DNA of 64,000 nt from TMED14 sp002378565 (GTDB lineage: Bacteria; Bacteroidota; Bacteroidia; Flavobacteriales; Schleiferiaceae), in assembly GCA_943846715.1 (NCBI GenBank), contig OX044356.1:1116001-1180000 (forward strand), read 5' to 3'. The notes below the pieces were generated by a model that saw only the letters and a list, made by a program, of their open reading frames with translations, was not told where the DNA came from and did no database searches. The translations under genes were made by a program, and so were the position numbers. Positions 59,232-64,000 of the stretch are shown one piece after another (position 1 is the stretch's first letter; every line of letters starts with the position of its first letter).

Positions 59232-59858
59232 ATGGCAGGCTTTATCGGTAAATTCTTTTCCCTCCTCAGCGGCTCACCCAAGCATGGTGATTCTGATACG
59301 GCAAAAAGCCCTTACATGCCCGTCGAGAAATCCCCTTTGGATTTCACCTTTGCTGAAGCATTCACCCAGTCCGGCGGCTACTTTATTTATTGCAGCAACA
59401 AGCAGGACGTCATTGATCAGCTTAGGAATGTGGGCCTTGAGTCTGGTGAACAGGCCCTATTTGTCCCTGAGATTGCTTTGCATCACTGGGCGCAAGGTGC
59501 AGGCCTGTCTGTCATCAAAGACAACCCCCTAGAAGCCAATGCCATGTTGACTACCTGCCATGCAGCCATTGCAAAGACTGGTGGTGTCATGATTTCTGAT
59601 GCACAAACACAAGGTTTGAAATTCGCTCAACTGCCAGCCATCCACATCGTCTTTGGTGGTGTAAAACAAGTGGTTAATGGCCTAACAGATGGCATGATTG
59701 CCATCAACAAGTTTCACAAAGAACAACGCCCCTTGTCCATCATCACCCTCAAAGGGAAGCAAGACGACTCCGTGGCGAAAGCAAAAATCGATCCCAACAA
59801 AAACCGGGAATTGTACTTTTTCTTGCTGGAAGATCACCTGATGTCCGATGCAAAATGA
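59232..59858 (+). CDS. LUD-domain protein (LutC/YkgG family)
   Basis: This 208-aa protein belongs to the LUD family, seen in 'GVMISDAQTQGLKFAQLPAIHIVF' (about 115-140) and the C-terminal 'GPxx'-like region, here 'KIDPNKNRELYFFLLEDH'. LutC acts in lactate utilisation together with LutA and LutB, but neither is nearby; standalone members sit next to ftsH in many Bacteroidota and their job is unknown. An in-frame start at 59184 exists, but ATG 59232 begins the family N-terminus. It overlaps cdsA by 4 nt. Confidence 0.82.
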   Translation: MAGFIGKFFSLLSGSPKHGDSDTAKSPYMPVEKSPLDFTFAEAFTQSGGYFIYCSNKQDVIDQLRNVGLESGEQALFVPEIALHHWAQGAGLSVIKDNPLEANAMLTTCHAAIAKTGGVMISDAQTQGLKFAQLPAIHIVFGGVKQVVNGLTDGMIAINKFHKEQRPLSIITLKGKQDDSVAKAKIDPNKNRELYFFLLEDHLMSDAK

Positions 59859-60508
59859 AGCGGCGATTGACGTGGGGTCTCCTCTATGCAATGATTGTCA
59901 CGGCCATCTGCTTATCCACTTGGTGGAGCCCAGCCTTGCTGTTGATTGCATTCATCGGCAGTTTGCGTGAAGTGCTTGTCATGAAGACATTGACCGCCAT
60001 GGTGAAGCTTCGCACCACCCTTTACCTCCTGTCAAGTGCTTTTGCCACCTTTTTTCTGTGGACCCATGATGCTTGGTCCGACATCCATTCCGGCGGCGAG
60101 GTATTGCTGTGGATTTTCATCCTTGTTTGGCTTTCTGACAGCATGGCCTATATCGGTGGTCGATGGTTTGGGAAAACCCCACTTGCCCCCACCCTGTCTC
60201 CAAAGAAAACCTGGGAAGGAGCCATCATTGGCTGGCTATTCACGTCCCTCTTAGGAGCTGTGCTGCTTTTGTGGCAAATGGATGCCTTGGCGCAGTGGTC
60301 ATTGCCCAATTCATGGCCTGAATTGGCCTGGAAACTGCCATTGATTGTGGGCTTTGCTGCCCCGATTGGCGATTTAATCGCATCCAAAATCAAACGCTTA
60401 GCTGGCGTGAAAGACTCTGGAGTTTTTCTGCCTGCACATGGCGGGTTCCTTGACCGCTTTGATAGCTTCATCCTAGCCAGCCTCATCGTTGGCATACTGA
60501 TCACTTAA
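59855..60508 (+). CDS. cdsA: Phosphatidate cytidylyltransferase (short)
   Basis: This 217-aa integral membrane enzyme converts phosphatidic acid and CTP to CDP-diacylglycerol. The CdsA signature is intact: 'LSPKKTWEGAIIGWL', 'APIGDLIASKIKRLAGVKDSG' over about 168-188 and 'LPAHGGFLDRFDSF'. It is about 50 residues shorter than most homologues because of a reduced N-terminal membrane part; catalytic motifs are unaffected. The ATGA overlap with the LUD gene and the psd gene 10 nt downstream indicate one transcript for phosphatidylethanolamine synthesis (PssA is not in the window). Confidence 0.93.
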   Translation: MKRRLTWGLLYAMIVTAICLSTWWSPALLLIAFIGSLREVLVMKTLTAMVKLRTTLYLLSSAFATFFLWTHDAWSDIHSGGEVLLWIFILVWLSDSMAYIGGRWFGKTPLAPTLSPKKTWEGAIIGWLFTSLLGAVLLLWQMDALAQWSLPNSWPELAWKLPLIVGFAAPIGDLIASKIKRLAGVKDSGVFLPAHGGFLDRFDSFILASLIVGILIT

Positions 60509-60518
60509 CCCCTACACC

Positions 60519-61175
60519 ATGATACATCGCGAAGGCAAACGAACGATTTTTTCCGCCCTGACTTTATTGGCCCTTCCCTACGTGTTGATGACCTATTTCA
60601 ATGCCTTGGCATGGGTCATCACCGCCTACCTCGTCGTGGCTGTCATTCTCTTTGCCCTTGTGGTGCAATTTTTCAGAAACCCTAACCGCAGCGCGATTGC
60701 CGGGGAGCTGGAATTGGTTGCACCCGCTGATGGCAAGGTGGTCATCGTTGAGCAGGTCAATGAACCCGAGTACTTTCATGGCAAACGCATGATGATCAGT
60801 ATTTTCATGTCACCACTCAATGTGCATGTCACCAGAAGCCCCATCAAGGGGACCGTGGTTTACGCAAAATACCATCCAGGGAAATTCCTGGTTGCATGGC
60901 ACCCTAAATCCTCCACCATGAATGAGCGCACCACCGTGGTGATTGAATCCACAGGAGGCCCTGTGCTCTTTCGTCAAATTGCTGGTGCGGTTGCTAGGCG
61001 GATTTCCCTTTACTCAAAACCCGGATCCGTTGTGAAGGCCGGTGAAGAGGTTGGTTTCATTCGCTTTGGTTCACGCGTCGATATCTACCTACCAATGGAT
61101 GCGGAAATCCTTGCAAAGGTTGGCGATAAACCCGTGGGTGGGGAAACATTGATTGCTCGCCTCAAGCAAGCTTGA
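60519..61175 (+). CDS. psd: Phosphatidylserine decarboxylase (PSD-A type)
   Basis: This 218-aa protein forms phosphatidylethanolamine from phosphatidylserine. Two N-terminal helices (about 12-50) precede the catalytic region 'VAPADGKVVIVEQV', 'IFMSPLNVHVTRSPIKG' and the self-cleavage site 'FGSRVDIYLP', where Ser185 becomes the pyruvoyl group. Length is normal for the short class. The stop abuts the stop of the convergent cmk gene with no bases between. Confidence 0.95.
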   Translation: MIHREGKRTIFSALTLLALPYVLMTYFNALAWVITAYLVVAVILFALVVQFFRNPNRSAIAGELELVAPADGKVVIVEQVNEPEYFHGKRMMISIFMSPLNVHVTRSPIKGTVVYAKYHPGKFLVAWHPKSSTMNERTTVVIESTGGPVLFRQIAGAVARRISLYSKPGSVVKAGEEVGFIRFGSRVDIYLPMDAEILAKVGDKPVGGETLIARLKQA

Positions 61176-61868
61176 TCAGGCTTTGCCTTCAATGGCAAGC
61201 ATGGCCCATGAAAGGGCTACTTGAAACACCTCATCTGGTGTGATGGTCGAGTTGTCTAACAACTGCGCATCTTTTGCCTGAAGCAATGGTGAATCTGACC
61301 GTGCCTGGTCCGCCTCATCTCGCTGCAATAAATTGTCACGAACAGCTGACAAGGTGACTTGACTCTGTCCTTTTGCTTGCAACTCTGCATGGCGACGACT
61401 GGCACGCACATCGCTGTCTGCAGTCATGAAAATCTTCAGCTCTGCCTCCGGGAAAACCACAGTTCCAATGTCTCTGCCATCCAATACCACGGCCTTCGAT
61501 TGTCCCATGGATTGCTGCTGAGCCACCAATTTTTGACGAACTGCTGAAATGGATGAAATAGCTGAAACCACTTGGCTGACAGCCATGCTTCTGATAGCTA
61601 ACTCAACATTCAACCCATTGAGCATGGCCACGTTCTCACCTGAAGCATCACGGACGAAACTGAGTTCAATTTGATCCAAGGCTGCAACCAAGGCATCCTT
61701 GTCAATGCGTCCATCACTCACCCAGCCAGCTTGCATGCTATAAAGGGCAACCATTCGGTACATGGCACCGGTGTCAATGTAGATGTAATCCAGGGCCTCC
61801 GCCAATCGTTTAGCAATCGTGCTTTTCCCTGTTGATGAATAGCCATCAATGGCAATGACAATAGACAT
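61176..61868 (-). CDS. cmk: Cytidylate kinase
   Basis: This 230-aa enzyme phosphorylates CMP and dCMP. The P-loop 'IDGYSSTGKSTIAKRLA' is at residues 7-23, 'IDTGAMYRMVALY' and 'VLDGRDIGTVVFP' follow, and 'RDEADQARSDSPL' forms the lid region. A longer frame exists to 61958, but the family N-terminus starts at ATG 61868, one base after the porQ stop. The order lon-porQ-cmk is conserved in Flavobacteriia. Confidence 0.96.
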   Translation of the reverse strand: MSIVIAIDGYSSTGKSTIAKRLAEALDYIYIDTGAMYRMVALYSMQAGWVSDGRIDKDALVAALDQIELSFVRDASGENVAMLNGLNVELAIRSMAVSQVVSAISSISAVRQKLVAQQQSMGQSKAVVLDGRDIGTVVFPEAELKIFMTADSDVRASRRHAELQAKGQSQVTLSAVRDNLLQRDEADQARSDSPLLQAKDAQLLDNSTITPDEVFQVALSWAMLAIEGKA

Positions 61869-61869
61869 G

Positions 61870-62886
61870 TTATAGATTTCGTATGAGTGATACATGGGTG
61901 ATGCGTCCTGCAACATGGGCCATCTCCTGGCCATACTGATAGATGTTTCGACCTGCATGAATGGTTATGCCCAATGACATGCCCGCATTGGTTCGCCAAT
62001 CAGGCACACGCAACTCCAACATGCGTTGAAAATCGTAGCCTAGTTGCACAAAGACCCGGCCACCAAGCTGAGCTTCAATTGATGGCTGCAAATGACGCAT
62101 CAATTGATTGGTCCAATCAAATTCCTTGTAGTACGTGGTCCCACTCAGTGGGTCTCGCACCAGCTGCAAGGGGTCAAAAAAGGTCAAATCCCAGATCTCC
62201 AAATGCTTGTAGGTAAGGTTCCAGCGAAAGGGTGCATGCTTGAGTTTCTGGCTGATGGATAGGCTCCATTCAAAGGGAACGGGCTCGTAGTTATCATCAA
62301 ATGACTCAATGCCATAGCCTACATTGCGAATAACCATGGCGATTTGTGTGTAACCCGAATCCATGCTGTAAACCACGCCTAAATCAGCAGCCAGGGCTTG
62401 GGCATTGTACCCGGCATAAACCAGTTGTGCCCATTTAATGGTCGCGCCAGCTGTCCAAGGGCCATCTTGGTAAGCCACTGTGATTCGTGGAATCACCTCT
62501 TTCGCATCAAAACTGCCAATCAGGTAGCCCGCAGCATCAGTCATGGCTAGCTCCCCGGTTTGCCAGTAGTCAACAGCCATGGCCATTCTCCATTTTGGGT
62601 TTTTGATGTGCCCCCAATCATTCGCAATCACCATGTTGCCACGTTTCAAGCCTGTTGGCAATGACCAATGGGTTATGCCGACTTGCTTGTTGTCAATGAA
62701 GCTCAATAGAGCAGGGTTTCCTGCAGACATGCTCGCATCGCCAGGATGGCCATAAGCAGATCCGCCTAGCCCTGCGCTTCTGCCGCCAACGGTGGCAGCA
62801 AGCGATGCAAAGCTTGCCCTGCTACTGATCTGTGCATGGATCGATAGCGCAAAGACCATGAGGCAAACAAATAGGGGTTTCTGCAT
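61870..62886 (-). CDS. porQ: Type IX secretion system protein PorQ
   Basis: This 338-aa protein has a signal peptide (MQKPLFVCLMVFALSIHAQ) and the PorQ/PorV-like barrel: 'ASFASLAATVGGRSAGLGGSA' over about 24-44, 'AGNPALLSFIDNKQVGITH' and the strand-rich C-terminus 'GMSLGITIHAGRN'. PorQ lies in the outer membrane and helps the attachment complex process type IX cargo such as the 590-aa protein at 50835. TAACTTTG ends 5 nt before the ATG, which decides this start over 62925. cmk starts after one base. Confidence 0.9.
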   Translation of the reverse strand: MQKPLFVCLMVFALSIHAQISSRASFASLAATVGGRSAGLGGSAYGHPGDASMSAGNPALLSFIDNKQVGITHWSLPTGLKRGNMVIANDWGHIKNPKWRMAMAVDYWQTGELAMTDAAGYLIGSFDAKEVIPRITVAYQDGPWTAGATIKWAQLVYAGYNAQALAADLGVVYSMDSGYTQIAMVIRNVGYGIESFDDNYEPVPFEWSLSISQKLKHAPFRWNLTYKHLEIWDLTFFDPLQLVRDPLSGTTYYKEFDWTNQLMRHLQPSIEAQLGGRVFVQLGYDFQRMLELRVPDWRTNAGMSLGITIHAGRNIYQYGQEMAHVAGRITHVSLIRNL

Positions 62887-62891
62887 GGAGC

Positions 62892-62899
62892 CAAAGTTA
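62892..62899 (-). promoter_or_regulatory. -7 element adjoining the start of porQ
   Basis: TAACTTTG on the minus strand, exact to TAnnTTTG, fills the 16-nt gap between lon and porQ and ends 5 nt before the porQ ATG. A porQ-cmk transcript independent of lon is implied. Confidence 0.5.
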
Positions 62900-62902
62900 G
62901 GC

Positions 62903-64000
62903 CTACGCAAGCAATTGCTTGGCATCCTTCACCTTGGTCGATAAAAGGGCAAAATCGATGACCTCAAGCATCTCTGACACATAGTGAATGTGCATGCCTT
63001 TGATGTATTTAGGGGGAATTTCATCCACGTCTTTCCTGTTGTCCTTGCAGAGCAATATTTGATTGATGCCCGATCGCTTGGCGGCCAGTATTTTCTCTCG
63101 CAAACCTCCGACTGGCAAGACATTACCGCGCAAAGTGATCTCGCCACTCATGGCCAATTTTGCCTTGACCTTGCGTTGAGTGAACAATGAAGTCAATGCT
63201 GTCAACAAAGTGACCCCTGCGGATGGGCCGTCTTTTGGAATGGCCCCTTCTGGCACATGGACATGGATGTCATAGCTGGTGAATAGCTTGGCATCAATGC
63301 CCAATTTCTCAGCATTGGCCTTGATGTAAGCCATAGCAATACGCGCAGACTCCTTCATTACGTCACCCAGGTTGCCCGTGATGGTGACCTTGCCTTTGCC
63401 AGGAGCAATGTTGGACTCAATGAAGAGGATGTCGCCACCCACGGGTGTCCACGCCAACCCTGTGACCACGCCAGCAACTTCGTTGCCTTGGTACATGTGT
63501 GCATCAAAACGCGGAGTACCGAGGAGCTCTTGCACAATGGCCTGATCAGGTGTTGCGTCAAATGCCTTGCCCTCTGCTTTAGCTAAAGCCAACTTTCTCA
63601 CAAGCTGAGCCATCTTTCGGTCCAAGTCTCGCACCCCCGATTCCCGAGTGTAGCGTTCAATGGCAAATCGCATCTCTCGCTTACCCATCACAATGGCTTT
63701 GGAAGCCAAACCATGGCGTTCCAATTGCTTGGGAAGCAAGTGTTTTTTAGCAATCTCCATTTTTTCTTCCACCGTGTAACCAGAGACCTCTATCAACTCC
63801 ATGCGGTCTCGCAAGGCAGGCTGTACAGCACCAATGTTGTTGGCGGTAGCAATGAACAATACCTTAGACAGGTCATAACCCATCTCCAAGAAGTTGTCAT
63901 AAAATTCACTGTTTTGCTCAGGATCTAAGACCTCAAGCAGTGCAGAGGACGGATCACCTTGTGCGCCAAATGACAGTTTATCAATTTCATCCAACACAAA
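62903..64000 (-). CDS. lon: Lon protease, partial (C-terminal 365 residues)
   Basis: The frame enters from the right edge with no start, beginning in the AAA+ domain at 'FMLDEIDKLSFGAQGDPSSALLEVLDPEQN' over its first 30 residues (Walker B DEID). It continues through the sensor regions into the protease domain 'VHVPEGAIPKDGPSAGVTLL', with the catalytic Ser in PSAG and the Lys in 'VGGLREKILAAKRSG'. Lon degrades damaged and regulatory proteins in the cytosol. The stop lies 16 nt before the porQ start; the N-terminal half is outside the window. Confidence 0.96.
   Translation of the reverse strand, partial: FVLDEIDKLSFGAQGDPSSALLEVLDPEQNSEFYDNFLEMGYDLSKVLFIATANNIGAVQPALRDRMELIEVSGYTVEEKMEIAKKHLLPKQLERHGLASKAIVMGKREMRFAIERYTRESGVRDLDRKMAQLVRKLALAKAEGKAFDATPDQAIVQELLGTPRFDAHMYQGNEVAGVVTGLAWTPVGGDILFIESNIAPGKGKVTITGNLGDVMKESARIAMAYIKANAEKLGIDAKLFTSYDIHVHVPEGAIPKDGPSAGVTLLTALTSLFTQRKVKAKLAMSGEITLRGNVLPVGGLREKILAAKRSGINQILLCKDNRKDVDEIPPKYIKGMHIHYVSEMLEVIDFALLSTKVKDAKQLLA

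Noticed and set aside
1..64000. tRNA, rRNA, CRISPR arrays, insertion sequences, phage or defence systems
   Set aside because: Looked for characteristic cloverleaf or rRNA segments, repeat-spacer patterns and transposase, integrase or nuclease proteins; none was recognised.

Overview
The window is a chromosomal segment of a member of the Bacteroidota, most likely a marine Flavobacteriales lineage with roughly half G+C. The clues are PorQ of the type IX secretion system, a protein with a type IX sorting tail, the families Lacal_2735, DUF5686 and DUF6970, the sigma-54-type regulator without a DNA-binding domain, and many promoters of the form TAnnTTTG. Shine-Dalgarno sites are essentially absent. 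No rRNA, tRNA, CRISPR, insertion sequence or prophage was seen. The window is cut inside an SRPBCC gene on the left and inside lon on the right.

Layout. 1-1.8 kb is AT-rich: a minus-strand operon Lacal_2735 / CIA30 / SRPBCC, then a lipoprotein gene. 1.9-3.8 kb holds pirin, an SDR protein lacking the catalytic Tyr, and a methyltransferase remnant. 3.9-12.7 kb holds a YHYH lipoprotein, an unknown lipoprotein and a minus-strand operon (DUF5686 barrel, double-parvulin PPIase, YbjQ, an unlisted 39-aa membrane peptide, GH2 beta-mannosidase). 12.7-20 kb runs forward: DUF6970 lipoprotein, a 1059-aa fusion of a saccharopine-dehydrogenase-like enzyme to an M3 metallopeptidase, rsmA, mgtE, a 2-hydroxyacid dehydrogenase and a barrel protein. 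20-31.7 kb holds acyltransferase and aspartokinase (minus), then fbp-mfd-ABC exporter-mscS-ppx-response regulator, an overlapping forward operon.

31.7-38.4 kb has a MATE exporter, a protein of two joined glycosyltransferases, a tandem NTF2-like protein and a polyprenyl-phosphate sugar transferase: envelope or polysaccharide work. 38.4-50.8 kb is housekeeping (recG, pheT, purL, fatty acyl ligase, rluD) with an amidohydrolase. 50.8-64 kb holds the T9SS cargo protein, PASTA protein, ddl, coaD, NUDIX, pyrE, birA, rsfS, ftsH, LUD protein, cdsA, psd, cmk, porQ and lon: peptidoglycan precursors, CoA, pyrimidines, phosphatidylethanolamine, protein quality control and secretion.

The most striking points are the dehydrogenase-peptidase fusion; a repeated arrangement in which a TAnnTTTG -7 element ends 3-5 nt before the start codon, implying leaderless mRNAs; extreme compaction with seven convergent pairs that touch or overlap; a NUDIX gene overlapped at both ends; and a biotin ligase whose three loop arginines are all glutamine.
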